Shown here: in pieces, positions 34,401-42,385 of the stretch | Layout: each line of letters opens with the position of its first letter | How positions within the stretch are numbered: position 1 is the first letter of the stretch | From: Anthonomus grandis grandis | Lineage: Eukaryota; Arthropoda; Insecta; Coleoptera; Curculionidae | Length of the DNA stretch: 64,000 nucleotides | Reading direction: 5' to 3' | NCBI RefSeq assembly: GCF_022605725.1 | Contig: NC_065549.1 | Location: 41,617,690-41,681,689 of the forward strand | Notes under the pieces: model-generated | Seen by the model: the letters and a program-made list of their open reading frames with translations, nothing else | Databases searched by the model: none | What the model was told of the DNA's origin: nothing | Position numbers and translations under genes: made by a program

Positions 34401-37400
34401 ACTAGCCTGATAAAACTTATGTGTTTGCAGATCGTTTTCTGTTTCTTGTATTTATTTAGTTATATTCATTCACTTAACTGATCCGAGTACTGGTTAGCAA
34501 GTTTGCCTGCCCTTGTAACAAAAGAATTATTTCCATAATTGGTTCGGTGGGATGGAATATGGAATGAGGATATCTGAAGGGTCTGCCTACAAGGAACATG
34601 CAAACCAATTTTACTGAATATGCCTGGACTGCAAGTGCCAGAATGAAGGATGTCATAGAAGACTGACAGGTCACGAGGTTTACGATGGGTTTGGAGAGTA
34701 TGGATATTAAGTTCAGACTCAAACTCCTGGTAGGTAATGAGAAGTGGAACATTCGTTCTGAAGGCAATGTTTAAAAGAAAATGTGCTGAACCTGTTTAAT
34801 GTGATTGTTATAATGAGGTGGCCGAATACATAAATCATACTACGTCTAGGTGAAGACAAACTAGTGCCCAGTAAAGGAGCTTAATAGAAGTCATGTCCTG
34901 GAAATCTTTGGTGCATCTCTTAATGAAACTCAGCATTATCCTAGCCTTTGATACAGTTATTGTGACATGAAGGGAAAAATTGAAATGGGAGTCTTAAAGT
35001 TATATCAAGGTCCTTTACTCTAAATAACACTTCCAGAGGAGTGCTATTAATGGTACACACATGAATAAGCTGGCCTGCACCACGAGTGAAAAGTATGGAA
35101 TGACATTTACTGGTACTCATGACCAGATTATTAGCGGTGCACCAAGTAGCAAGCCTATTTAAATAAAGTTGAAGTTTGAGGCAATTATCCAAATTTGAGA
35201 CTCTACGAAAAACTTTGAGATCATCTGCAAATTTTAGATATTATCTCTCCATTAAATAACGGTTCTTGATTCAAAATTGCTTAGTCTAACAATCCGTCTA
35301 TGGTTAGATAAGTAGCTTTTAGAGACATATGTAAGTGACCAGTAAGGTCGTACCTACTTGCTTAATTTGGTTAACAAAATTACATGATTAACGCAGTCAA
35401 AAGCGTTACTGAAGTCGGTATACACATTTGTTGCCTATCGTCAGATTTCTGATTTTGTTTGTAACCAATGTTTTTTTCTCAATAAGTTCAGTATATCGGG
35501 CAGCTGTACTTTGTCGAACGCTTTTGTTAGGTCAATAAAACACTTATAATCAGGGTAACTGAATTCGGCCGCCTTCTCTTTTACCAGTTTCACAATAAAC
35601 AGGCATCAGTTATCGATTCTGTCTTCCGAAATCCTTGTTGTTTAGCTAGGTCCTAATCCTGGTTGCCTAGGATGCTTTTGATAAGGCTGGTGAGCAGTTT
35701 CATAGTGGTGCAAGGCAGGGTTATGCCTCTATAGTCCTCCAGATTGTTGCGATTTAGGTTCTACCGTATTATCGGTGTTATATGATTTCCCACTCATTCA
35801 CAGTAATCCTTTTAGTCCGAATGTATTCGTTTGAGGGTTTGTTTCTGTTTTCGAGCATCTTCCAAACTGTCTCGACTCCATAAAGATCGTGTTTTATATC
35901 TGTGAAGAACTTCACCACCTAGTATTCTCTTTTAATTCTTTTGATTGCCGAAAAAAACATATTTACATATATAAAACAGGCAGTATTGCTTCACCTATGA
36001 TAAATGAACCTATGTGATTGTAATTTGACTGAACTAAGATCTAGCAAAGTGCCCGTGCACGGATTCTAATAATCATCAATGCGGTATGACCATGATTATT
36101 TGTTTGATGCAAAACAAATAGAATAGTCTCGTTCTTCTGGAAGAAAAATTTGATCATACCAGAGGATAAAACAGTTTCACTGCACAAGAACATAATCCAA
36201 ATAGACATATTATACTAAGACGTATTTCATGAGTGTATACAGGAACTCATTTCTCAGCGATCATCTTGTCGTCTCTAAACCTCCGTTAAGGATTGCTCTG
36301 TTGCACTTACAAATCCTCTGCTCCACATTTTTAATGTGATCTTTAACACTGGTTTTTTTCCCAATATCCGGAAGCAAGCCAAAGTTTGCCCTATCTTTAA
36401 AAAGGGCGATGCTGGAACCATAGAGCATTACCGCCCTATATCCATTCTGTGCAATTTCTCAAAGTTATTCGAGTTGACTCTATATAAATTAATTTTTCCC
36501 AAGGTTAAGTCCATGCTAGCCAACGATCAACATGGCTTCGTTTCTGGTCGATAATGTACTACAAACCTAGCATTCTTCTCTCAGTTTGAGTGTGAAGCAC
36601 TTAATGATAAAGGTTAAATCGATGATATCTACACAGATTTTTAAAAGGCTTTTGACCAGATTGACCACTTCATCCTATTAAATAAGCTTGAAGGCCAATT
36701 TGGATTCTCCAATCGCTTGATAAAGCTCCTTAACTCCTATTTAGTTGACCGCTCTCAGTTTTTTATGGTCGAAGCCTTTAGATCTGGTCTCAGGGCTCTA
36801 ACTTGGGCCCCTTTCTCTTTAACGTTTTCGCTAATGACTTGATCTCCACCCTCAATTGCTATCGGTTAGCATATGCTTATGACCTAAAGCTTTTCGATAG
36901 GATTGACTCTACAGCAGATTGTGGTCAACTGCAAGAGAACATACCAGTACACCATTGGTGCACTTTGAACAGGCTTAACCTTAATGTTTCCAAGTGTAAT
37001 GTGGTCAGCTACTTTCGAATCAAAAGTTCAGTCGTCTTTAATTACTTAGTCAATGCAGAGTCTCTACCTGTTTTAAGGATCTTGAAGTCACCTTTGACTA
37101 AAAATTTTCTTTTTTTTCGCACATCGAAAATACTGTTTCTAGAGCTACTCATATGCTGGGCTTTATTATTAGAAATTGCAAACTTTTTTTGAACACTGCC
37201 ACTGCCAAAACTCTGTACTATGCATTTGTTAGATCCAGGCTGGACTACTGCTCCCTCATTTGGTCTCCCATTTACAACCAGCACATTCACCTATTAGAAT
37301 CAGTCCAACGGCGATTCCTTAAATGTTTGGCATTTAAGGATGATGGAGTCTATCCTCCAAAGGGTTTTGACCATAACCTGCTGCTCTCTACATATACTGA

Positions 37401-39144
37401 ACGGTCACTTGCGAAGAGGAGAGAAATGCATTCGGTGAAAGTCTTGTTTAATTTACTTAACCATAAAATTAACTGCCCATCTCTTTTGCAAAGGATTTGC
37501 TTTCATATACCACGCCCATGATTTAGACAGTGTCCAGCTTTTAACTTGGACACAGCCAGGTCCAACATTCTGTACCAGAGTCCTATTCACTCTATGTGTC
37601 AAAACTTTAACACCTTATATTTAATTTAATTCTTGATTCTTATTCTAATTTAGTGTTGATTTTTTATTATTTAGTTTCCCAAGCTCACTACTTTTTTTAT
37701 CACATAGCAATTCTTTTATAGTTTACTTGCATGGATCTTGTTTCAGGCCTTTTTATAACATATGTTTAATTACTTAAATCAAGGTTATTTCAATCTTAAT
37801 TCTTTATCAAGGCTGCCAGACTATAAGAAAATAGGGACCCTGCTCCAGTTACACTGAAATAAAGTGATCCCTCTGTATTCCACGCACACCCTTAGTGACT
37901 ATGTAGTGAGCGAAATAAAATAGAAACAAAATAAGTAGAGACACAATTTAACGTGAAAGAAACAAAATGACTCGACTTACCCTAGTAATAAATGAAGAAA
38001 AGGATGTTGATATAAAGAACACCCCAATCAGCTTTCATTAAATCGACAAAGACGTGATGCACTTCGGTATTATCTCGCATGAGATCTACGTACCGATCCA
38101 ATAGTTGCCGTAGTACTACTGCTTTCGGTATCGCACACATGTTCCATATTTTAGGTTTTTGTCGGATGACCTCGGTCAAATAGCTTACTTCTCCCGCCCC
38201 GAGGGGTCCATAAGGTAAAGTAGGATAAAAGAGTAAGGTTTTATGGAAGAAACATTGGAGAAGAGAGTAAGGAAATGTAAGATAGGTCGGGTTTAAATAT
38301 TAATAATTTACTAGGAAACGCGTGTGTTATACCAAAACTAAATAAATAAACCAAAATAAACAAAGTATTACCGAACTAATTATTAAATATCTTAAACTTT
38401 AAAGAAAACTTATGTTAACTAAAAATAAGTAAAATTAGCAAAAAGTAACAAAAGAAGAGGGAACGAAACAGATCTAATAAAGTGTATGTATTTGTACTTG
38501 TACATTTATATATTTAGTTGATTTTCCTGTAACTGGGAATTTGTAACCTATTGTAAATGAAGCTTATTATTAATATTATAAGTTTGTTTTGTAGAATCTT
38601 TTAAATTTAAAATGTCAACTCACTGATAAGGTCTGATTACGCTTCAATTATTTTAACACACGTTTCTTTTATTCCAGTTCGCCGCTCATCGAGCGTGCCC
38701 TGCAAATCAAACCGAGATTCATCAAGTTCCAACGATTCCGGCGTCTTTGAGCTGCCACGCCGCGCTCAAATATCCGCTAACGTCACTCTGCCGAGAAGAT
38801 CCAAGAGCTCAGACCCTCTGAGAGACCTCAGCTTCCAATTTAATAAAGCAGCCACCGAAGGCAAGAGTGCCAGCGCCGAAGCCGAAGTTCCTGTAAGAAT
38901 TTCTTATCAATTTTAAATTACCGGTCACTTATTAATAAAATTAATTACTTTTCAGCTTTGTCCGAATGGTAGCACCAGCAGCGGCACCTCCGATATGTCC
39001 GACTACTTTGAAACTTTATCACTCTCCTCGCACAGTTCCAGTGTGGAGCCGCCACCGCCGTCTTGCACCTTGAGACCTCGTTCGGGCAACGAGTATCTGA
39101 GCTTGCAACGGCTTATCGCTCCTGTTCCTGAGGAGCATCACTAA
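16194..39144 (+). CDS. Dok7: Dok-7 ortholog (PH-PTB adaptor protein), nine exons, 5' end outside the window
   Basis: Exons 16194-16470, 25064-25347, 25415-25630, 25689-25939, 25999-26216, 31439-31711, 33075-33376, 38678-38892 and 38956-39144 all have AG acceptors and GT donors. Their phases match at every junction, giving 740 codons and a TAA. The protein starts inside a PH domain (DCLHLQLYRDSKDR), continues with a PTB domain (GQWQIADLRRYGVV, CFEGGSRC), then a proline-rich part with YDVP and YDTP, a Cys-rich block (ARALCAKCGHVPGDYLLM) and a Ser-rich tail. The order and many residues match vertebrate Dok-7, a cytoplasmic adaptor that activates the receptor kinase MuSK at neuromuscular synapses. 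The insect receptor partner is not known from this sequence. The PH start (first beta strands) was not found and probably lies upstream. Introns are swollen by TEs. Dok-7 is a firmer call than other Dok proteins because of the PTB loop and the HYDTPR site. Confidence 0.87.
16863..19761 (+). mobile_element. 5'-truncated LINE with an intact 779-codon ORF2 part, in a Dok-7 intron
   Basis: The frame is open from the left end of the insertion to the stop at 19197-19199. It starts inside the endonuclease (ITEPTRI, TLIDYIICSND, then the SDHNL-like block ITDHNLI). It then has a full reverse transcriptase: LRPISILPASSKILEK, DFSRAFDTINHEMLL, NQGVPQGSIVSPLL and the catalytic LQQYADDSQVYI, plus a C-terminal tail. 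A 3' UTR with a late AATAAA (about 19732) ends in a TTTGATTTGATTTGATTT microsatellite tail. An 11-bp flank ACTTGTTCAAT at 16852-16862 recurs as ACTTGTCAAT at 19762-19771, a target-site duplication with one base lost. It belongs to the CR1/Jockey group of APE-type LINEs; the exact clade is uncertain. It is one of the younger insertions here. Confidence 0.88.
19772..20640. other. Intronic, no recognisable gene
   Basis: No firm similarity. 19780-20010 (+) reads like very degraded endonuclease sequence (SSPYIDVDVVEIVF) but this is too weak to call. Confidence 0.35.
20640..21140 (+). mobile_element. R2/R4-type LINE C-terminal fragment with CCHC-like motif
   Basis: The + strand reads AKTKRFFMAIQKRVIKKRNY followed by ENRCRKCNTVGESIEHIVAGC (about 20955-21110). 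The C-X2-C-X9-H-X4-C pattern with flanking ESIEHI is the cysteine-histidine block found between RT and restriction-like endonuclease in R2/R4/Dong-type LINEs. Upstream, about 20860-20900, a WQVPKMSTAG-like stretch in broken frame continues leftward. Only this C-terminal piece is visible; the endonuclease itself is not recognisable. Confidence 0.55.
21232..21430 (+). repeat. Diverged direct repeat (partner at 22650-22865)
   Basis: Shares in order ATTTTCCCGAATCTCCAAAT (partner ATATTCCCGAATATCCAAAT), then AGAAT/GGAATTAAGGTATCTGGC with similar spacing. The two copies lie 1.4 kb apart on the same strand. Whether this is a short TE family or a local duplication is not clear. Confidence 0.6.
21447..21535 (+). 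repeat. Diverged direct repeat (partner at 24899-24990)
   Basis: Shared blocks in order: AACTCAATCTCTGTT, TGCTCAATTA, TTAATCTTCTG, TATTTG and AATCATTAATCAG. The partner sits just before the acceptor of the Dok-7 PTB exon. The LINE at 22865-24840 and other repeats lie between the two copies. Confidence 0.65.
21536..22194. other. Intronic, no recognisable gene
   Basis: An open frame of 76 codons at 21536-21766 ends in ILTNPPWLAATERKFS, with no family recognised. An acidic stretch (ENLDTDESDNEENRS, about 21950-21995) may be a scrap of a transposase N-terminus, but this is a guess. Confidence 0.3.
22195..22490. repeat. Interspersed repeat, copy B (MITE-like)
   Basis: Same family as 8880-9305, about 100 bases shorter in the middle. 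Shared blocks include TTAACGTTGACGTTAACCAG, GCGATATCATCCACATATTT and AAAACGGTTTACGTG. Confidence 0.6.
22650..22865 (+). repeat. Diverged direct repeat (partner at 21232-21430)
   Basis: See the partner entry. This copy ends where the LINE frame (IWAKKLAHCQFKK) starts. Confidence 0.6.
22918..23200. mobile_element. 283-bp MITE with TA target site (Tc1/mariner type)
   Basis: 33-bp terminal inverted repeats starting TCGACGCTCGCAAATAAGAA, with two mismatches between the ends, are flanked by TA at 22916-22917 and 23201-23202. No coding capacity. Deleting the element and one TA joins the flanks into an open LINE frame (ESYLLFCNFRSCEE), which fixes both ends to the base. Confidence 0.88.
23506..23755 (-). 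repeat. 250-bp inverted-repeat-bounded unit containing a hammerhead-like motif
   Basis: AGAAGTCCATATTT at 23506-23519 faces its exact complement AAATATGGACTTCT at 23742-23755. Between them, on the - strand, lies the hammerhead-like fold (23603-23646). The unit lies inside the broken LINE and may be the terminal part of a Penelope-like element or a small non-autonomous derivative. No GIY-YIG or RT coding sequence is present. Confidence 0.55.
23603..23646 (-). ncRNA. Hammerhead-ribozyme-like motif (minimal type I)
   Basis: On the - strand the order is TGTAT, CTGATGA, T, GGCTGT, TTAC, ACAGCC, GAAA, TGCATA, ATACA. This gives stem I of 5 bp (TGTAT/ATACA), the full CUGAUGA box, stem II of 6 bp with a 4-nt loop, the GAAA box, and a loopless self-complementary stem III (AUG/CAU). 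The predicted cleavage is after AUA. Such tiny stem III type I folds are known from Penelope-like elements and are thought to work as dimers. One extra base (U) lies between CUGAUGA and stem II compared with the textbook core, so activity is uncertain. Confidence 0.6.
24899..24990 (+). repeat. Diverged direct repeat (partner at 21447-21535)
   Basis: See the partner entry. Lies 74 bases before the acceptor of the PTB exon. Confidence 0.65.
25064..25347 (+). CDS. Dok7: Dok-7 exon b: PTB domain
   Basis: The first base completes a Lys codon and the last base starts a Val codon. The exon encodes LPPGPARLHVQERSFCLTTG, PPRVAGQWQIADLRRYGVVD, GRFCFEGGSRC, and a C-terminal helix around DQGDEIMAALQAAS. 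This is the IRS-type PTB core; the Arg residues in LRRYG and GGSRC lie where phosphotyrosine is bound in this family. In Dok-7 this domain docks on an NPxY site of MuSK. Confidence 0.92.
25415..25630 (+). CDS. Dok7: Dok-7 exon c
   Basis: Phase 1 in, phase 1 out. It encodes a Ser/Asp-rich linker with SPYTDLESNYGCGDS and a Cys pair in IERCMSCISKLG. Two Tyr (SPYTDL, SNYGCG) are possible phosphorylation sites but match no strong SH2 consensus. The intron on either side is very short (67 and 58 bases). Confidence 0.9.
25689..25939 (+). CDS. Dok7: Dok-7 exon d: proline-rich segment with YDVP
   Basis: Phase 1 in, phase 0 out. It encodes a Ser-rich run (HSISSSSDSSGW), then RPPQRPPKPGSSSPSPKKP and PPPSYNNYDVPKLPYPV. 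RPPxRPPKP is a likely SH3 ligand. YDVP fits the YxxP consensus for Crk-type SH2 domains and lies where human Dok-7 has its first Crk site (YQVP). Confidence 0.9.
25999..26216 (+). CDS. Dok7: Dok-7 exon e: HYDTPR site and Cys-rich block
   Basis: Phase 0 in, two bases of an Arg codon out. It begins EPNHNDHYDTPRKLKECIGF; HYDTPR is identical to the second Crk-binding site of human Dok-7. A Cys-rich stretch follows (KPCGCILRI, RPCVCQRLMSCW), then AVYATVDYSKKTYR with two more Tyr (YATV, YSKK). Confidence 0.9.
26217..26639. other. Intronic, no recognisable gene
   Basis: AT-rich intron sequence between the donor at 26217 and the start of LINE similarity. Confidence 0.5.
27526..28276 (+). mobile_element. 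751-bp non-autonomous Helitron
   Basis: The 5' end TCTATATATATAAAAGAG at 27526 and the inner AATGACTGACTCATCATCGC are typical of insect Helitrons. The 3' end has CGCCGCGGGC upstream of the terminal CTAG (28273-28276, a CTRR end). It sits between an A (27525) and a T (28277), as Helitrons do, with no target duplication. Removing it restores the - strand LINE frame as DDLYSDFSKAFD, which fixes both ends. A block TTATAATGTAG...CCACCGATAAGG occurs twice inside (27625-27676 and 27815-27872). No Rep/helicase coding. Confidence 0.92.
29090..29619. mobile_element. 530-bp MITE with 18-bp perfect inverted repeats
   Basis: AGCTACGTTTACAACGCG at 29090-29107 is repeated exactly inverted at 29602-29619. 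It interrupts the - strand LINE between its endonuclease and linker segments. The target duplication is not clear (flanks AATA / TTAT), so the superfamily is left open. No open frame of note. Confidence 0.8.
30141..31438. other. Intronic, no recognisable gene
   Basis: Very AT-rich. An AGGCGTGGCCAAATTAAGGC stretch near 30193 resembles AGGCGAGGCCAAAATTAAGG near 3461, at the right of the LINE remnant and left of LTR copy 1 respectively; this may be a short LINE 5' region. The polypyrimidine acceptor of the next Dok-7 exon is at 31420-31438. Confidence 0.4.
31439..31711 (+). CDS. Dok7: Dok-7 exon f: YANL/YENM motifs and CxxC block
   Basis: The first base completes an Arg codon; two Gly bases remain at the donor. 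It encodes HPNPGTTNYANLTPV, SSNYENMEFAQTLQLYENGK, then SEKARALCAKCGHVPGDYLL. YANL and YENG fit YxN (Grb2-type SH2), and YENM fits both YxN and YxxM (PI3K p85). The CAKCG block resembles the CPVCGGLK end of vertebrate Dok-7. Confidence 0.9.
32190..32990 (-). mobile_element. Tc1-like transposase remnant in a Dok-7 intron
   Basis: On the - strand, 32830-32660 reads LKTLSTYAFTPRLKELGFNK, like the helix-turn-helix end of Tc1 transposases. About 32550 reads VLWTNASTFYLYFE, where Tc1-like proteins have (V/L)(F/W)(T/S)DES.F. 32400-32260 reads RRIENIWDI, SLYQRLSIRTPSKN, where the family has NPIE.(L/V)WD.L..R. Blocks are in the right order with stops and frame breaks. The second catalytic Asp region is not legible. 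Confidence 0.55.
33075..33376 (+). CDS. Dok7: Dok-7 exon g: YIPM motif, basic/Ser tail
   Basis: Phase 2 in, one base out. It begins GYIPMSPAVKQRLSKALSNS. YIPM is a strong YxxM site for the PI3K regulatory subunit, in the GYxPM setting typical of IRS/Dos-type adaptors. A basic SARRKRSNSADSS patch and an acidic AEPEPDVDV run follow, then CKCVAQMSQAAQL. Confidence 0.9.
33377..33959. other. Intronic, no recognisable gene
   Basis: AT-rich intron; no similarity recognised. Confidence 0.5.
33960..35960 (-). mobile_element. RTE-like LINE on the - strand, split by another LINE
   Basis: Right part (35960-35450): NLEDYRGITL, TMKLLTSLIKSIL, QQGFRKTESITDACLL, the RT fingers of RTE-like elements. Left part (34470-33960): YKLHQASEKYNMSISTNENK-like reading, then EVIRSKIVIGNK-like and DTWRDRVRNSDIRAA-like blocks, the RT thumb and C-terminus. 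A Jockey-like LINE fills 34474-35445, so about 400 bp of RT palm is missing or was lost on insertion. Inactive. Confidence 0.6.
34474..35445 (-). mobile_element. Jockey/CR1-like LINE RT fragment nested in the RTE-like LINE
   Basis: On the - strand: VYTDFSNAFDCVNHVILLTK (35430-35370), LQMISKFF where FADDLKVF is expected (about 35220), DNCLKLQLYLNRLATWCTAN and STSKCHSILFTRG (35190-35080), then the C-terminal HSGTCSPGIF/FHIPSHRTNYGNNSF region (34640-34530). The element is 5'-truncated in the RT and frame-broken. Confidence 0.65.
35961..36299. other. Intronic, no recognisable gene
   Basis: No similarity recognised. A GTGCACGGGCAC hairpin followed by CTAG on the - strand near 36035-36056 resembles a Helitron 3' end but the following base is A rather than T, so it is not called. 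Confidence 0.4.
36300..37640 (+). mobile_element. Jockey/CR1-like LINE reverse transcriptase, decayed
   Basis: Fairly complete RT order on the + strand: CPIFKKGDAGTIEHYRPISI, then LYKLIFPKVKSMLANDQHGF, IYTDF then KAFDQIDHFILLNKL, a frameshifted SQGSNLGP at about 36790, and AYAYDLKLFDRIDST, where the catalytic YADD has become YAYD. Then NRLNLNVSKCNVVS, and a C-terminal block AFVRSRLDYCSLIWSPIYNQ, HLLESVQRRFLKCLAFKDDG, INCPSLLQRICFHIPRP. Dead copy with several stops and shifts. Confidence 0.8.
37985..38190 (-). mobile_element. LINE RT palm fragment (RTE-like)
   Basis: The - strand reads VVLRQLLDRYVDLMRDNTEV, HHVFVDLMKADWGVLYIN, matching the FVDFK.AYDS.(W/R) palm block with its first catalytic Asp. 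Too short to classify firmly. Confidence 0.5.
38191..38677. other. Intronic, no recognisable gene
   Basis: AT-rich; acceptor of the next Dok-7 exon at its end (TTTCTTTTATTCCAG). Confidence 0.5.
38678..38892 (+). CDS. Dok7: Dok-7 exon h: Ser-rich tail
   Basis: Phase 1 in, phase 0 out. It encodes RRSSSVPCKSNRDSSSSNDS, GVFELPRRAQISANVTLPRR and SKSSDPLRDLSFQFNKAATE. Repeated basic-Ser motifs (RRSSS, LPRRSKSS) are plausible kinase or 14-3-3 sites. No structured domain. Confidence 0.9.
38956..39144 (+). CDS. Dok7: Dok-7 last exon with stop
   Basis: Phase 0 in. It encodes a Ser-rich run (TSSGTSDMSDYFETLSLSSH), VEPPPPSCTLRPRSG, NEYLSLQRLIAPVPEEHH, and TAA at 39142-39144. NEYLSL is a further Tyr motif near the C-terminus. 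The intron before it is 63 bases. Confidence 0.9.
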   Translation, partial: LCPNGSTSSGTSDMSDYFETLSLSSHSSSVEPPPPSCTLRPRSGNEYLSLQRLIAPVPEEHH

Positions 39145-39783
39145 AAAGAGAGACTCTAGAGTTAAGAAATTATGAAGCCTTATATGTGTGATTTCAAAAG
39201 TAGCTTAAACTGTCTTGGGCAGGTATCGTGTTGGAACAATTGTAAATATTAGAACTTACTTAATTTTTTGATTCTTAAAGGTACGAGCATGGTTAAATTA
39301 TTTCAGTTGGTGTATTTTTTAAGCTGTCAAAAAGAAAAATAATTGAATTTCGCACTTTTACCCTATTATCACCCTATTTATTATCTCAATAACTTACCAT
39401 ATAATATTGGGGCACTTGTATCTTGTGTACTCCGTACTTCGGTAGATGCGTCGTTAATTGATGAAGCAAGTGATAGTCACAGGACTGTATGGAAATTGGT
39501 CTAGTTTTTCCTTGAGCTTGAATGAGTTTTAACGTGGAGCAAAATAGTACCCTTATTCAGCCAGCTTTTGTTGAAGTATACTCGCAACTAGATCGTGTAT
39601 CTCTTTATAATCAGTTAGCTCATTAAATGCTGTATGAACTCCGATGTTTCTTATCCGTACCTACATGTGTCAGACTGTATTGCTTGGTCACTTACAACTA
39701 ATTTCATATAGATCCTCGTTGTAATGATTTGATCTTGTATAGCTATTAAAAATACTTCAGTTCGACGCTGTGGTGTCGACGTA
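39145..39783 (+). other. Dok7: Probable Dok-7 3' UTR
   Basis: Non-coding sequence from the stop codon to the left TA of a pogo-like element. No AATAAA lies in it; a variant ATTAAA is at about 39745. The nearest AATAAA cluster (about 39951-39960) is inside the transposon, so either the variant signal is used or the transcript ends in the transposon. Confidence 0.45.
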
Positions 39784-42383
39784 TGGGAGAACGGGGCACT
39801 TTTAAACATATTTACTAAAATTCAAGTTCTGAAAAAATTCAAATTCCAATATAAAAGTGAGGAACAGCTTTTCCAGATGTAGAATATGTTTACTTTAAGC
39901 TCGGACTGAAAAAACTATTGAAATTTTAGTGTGTTTTGTTTGACACGTAAATAAACAATAAATGTTATACTGTTCAAATATACCCCAGCTGTGGGGTATA
40001 TTTAAATAGGCAAAGGGGCACAAATAAATAGTACATATATATTGGAAGTTTTATTGATTTTTATTACAAAAAATCTATCGTAAATTAAATTTATTAAATT
40101 GCAGCTTAAACTCCAGTAATGAAGATGTCCTCTCAGTACCTTTTTGAAGGTGTGCTTATATCTTCGACTGCGGGATAATAAAATTTCCGTCCTTTTTTCC
40201 TTAAAAATTTAATGATATATTCTTTTTGCTTGATAATTTTTCCTACGTAGTGAACCAATGTTTTCTTAGTGCAAAATCGGACTACAACATAATCGTCAAT
40301 TTGTACATCCGACAACAAATTTGGCGAATCTTCATTTTCATCAGATGACCTTGACAGCTCGAACTCATTTTCAGAATCATCTTATAGGGATATGGCATCA
40401 TTACATGATGAGTCACTATCTGCCAATATTGCTCTCTTCACTCTTGGCTTCTTGGCTACCATTTGTACTCTTTTCTTAGCTTCCCGAGCAACTGCTTCGG
40501 CTTCAATGGCATCTTTAATCGGTGTATCTGTAAGAAACAGAGACTTTTTTGTTTTGCGACTTTGGCGACGCTTTTTGGAAGTCGAACAAATATCGGGAAA
40601 TGGTCTGACCACCTCAGGAGATATTACTTCAGGTTCAATTAATAAGGTCGTGGAAGCTGATGCTACAGAAGTGATCGGAGCTGCAGATGCAGTAGACGGT
40701 AGAGAGTCATTTTGTTCCTTTGTTATTTCAGCAACATCATTAGTAGATGCTTTTCCTGCTGCAACAAAGTCACTATCTGAAAAAATATTTCTATTTAACG
40801 GCCAGACCCCTGTTTTTTGGAGTGAATGATGCTTGAATAGCTATATTTGCCAGCCCAGCCAGGTCATGGATTGTTATGGCTTTTCCGGGATTCGAAACTA
40901 AATAATCAAGTTGCGCTATTTTTAATTTAGCCTTAAAAGGAGCTATTATTGAAACGTCCAGTGGCTGAAGGCGATGACTACAATGAGGCGGTATAGTGAC
41001 CACCTCCAAGCCATTTTTTTTTGCAAATTTAATGGCATTTAGCGAGCAGTGGTATTCGTTATTGTCCATTATTATTAAATTTTTTTAATTTTGGGTACAT
41101 TTTGTAAAAGATTTTAAATGTTAAATAACGTTTTTGTCATCCAACCGCTAGGAGGATTGTTTATTAGTCCTATGCTTCCAGCTGGAGCACCTGTGAGGAA
41201 ATTGTCGTGATATCTAGCTCGTGGGAATATAAAAACTGGTGGTAAACTATTTCCATCTGCACTCACGATGGCACACATAGTTACAAGAGTGCCCCTTTCC
41301 ACGGAAGACACTTGGCCCACTTGCTTAGTTCCCTTTTCAGCAATAATGTTTGGCGCATCTACAACAGTGGTTATACCCGTTACATCCAAGTTAAAAATTT
41401 TATGTAAGGAAAATTGTATTTTTCGTAACAGCGCACAAGATTATCTTGAAACTCTGTTAATGCAGTTTGGTTAAATGCCGTAACACGTGACATACTCGTG
41501 TTTTCAGGCCTTCGGAGACTAAGATTTTTATGGCGTTTCATAAACCCTTGAACCTAATCTAACCCTCCCATTTTGTTAGTATGCCAACTAGGTGGATATT
41601 TTATAGACATAGCTTTTGCCAATACCCTCAGATTTTTATACGATAAGCCATATTGTAGTTTGGAACACGTTAAAATATATTTTACCAACATAAGTTCTTG
41701 ATCATTATTAAACACTTGTCTGAATGTATGCTTAGAGGAAAACACCTGCTTCCCAACAAGCGGTAAAACAAAGCAGTATGTTTTACGCCGTAAACTTCTG
41801 CAGCTTTTCTTAAAGACATTTCTTTTTCTTTTATAGCCGCTATCGCCTTCTCCATGTCTTCCTCAGTAAACCCAGTTTCTTTCTTCCTCTGATATTGTCT
41901 TACCATCGTGATTTGCAAATCTGGAAAAACAATACTACTTAGAAATATTTTTTACTACTAATGGGGTACCTTTGAACAATGTTCAACAGTGCTCCATTTT
42001 AAAGTTCAAAGACACTCCTTGTGCTTACACTCGAATTCAACCACGTTTGCTAAAACTATCCTAACCTCAAAAGTCACATATTTTCACCAAACGATCTACA
42101 TACCTAGTCTAGTTGACGACATCCTGGAGATAAAATGTCCTTTTTATAGTTTAGTGTTGAGCCTAATTTGTTTAAGTAGGAAATATTACAAGAAAAAAGT
42201 TGAAAAACAAAGTTTATTCGTATTTGCGATACAACAAGTCGTGGAAGCCGCTGCACAATACAGTTGCCTTCTTGCACCAGTTACTTCAACCACGTGCCAT
42301 TTTTAAACGATTATCGCGCCAGAGGCGGGAAATTTGAATGAAGTTCAAATGTGCCCAACGTTCAAACGTGCCCCCTTCTCTCC
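39784..42383 (-). mobile_element. pogo-like (Tc1/mariner superfamily) transposon, copy 1
   Basis: The ends resemble each other (left TGGGAGAACGGGGCACTTTT, right on the - strand GGAGAGAAGGGGGCACGTTT). TA dinucleotides flank it at 39782-39783 and 42384-42385. The interior encodes a pogo-type transposase on the - strand. It starts 639 bases after the Dok-7 stop, in opposite orientation. Confidence 0.85.
40133..41906 (-). pseudogene. pogo-like transposase (DDE_1 family), frame-broken
   Basis: It starts MVRQYQRKKETGFTEEDMEK, with a psq-type helix-turn-helix (SLRKAAEVYGVKHTALFYRL), then a CENP-B-like segment (QGFMKRHKNLSLRRPENTSM). The DDE_1 core follows: DVTGITTVVDAPN (the family has DETG; the Glu is Val here), RGTLVTMCAIVSADGNSLPP, MDNNEYHCSLNAIKFAKKNG with the second Asp, and PPHCSHRLQPLDVSIIAPFK with the third Asp 36 residues later. 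A long C-terminal part follows with a basic stretch (KKRRQSRKTKKSLF) and ends DISTPSKRY. At least four frameshifts or stops; not functional. Confidence 0.85.
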
Positions 42384-42385
42384 TA

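Noticed and set aside
36030..36060. Helitron-like 3' end on the - strand (GTGCACGGGCAC hairpin, then CTAG)
   Set aside because: The base after CTAG is A, not T, and no 5' end was found.
40392..40829. 145-codon open frame on the + strand
   Set aside because: Antisense to the C-terminal part of the pogo-like transposase; no motif of its own.
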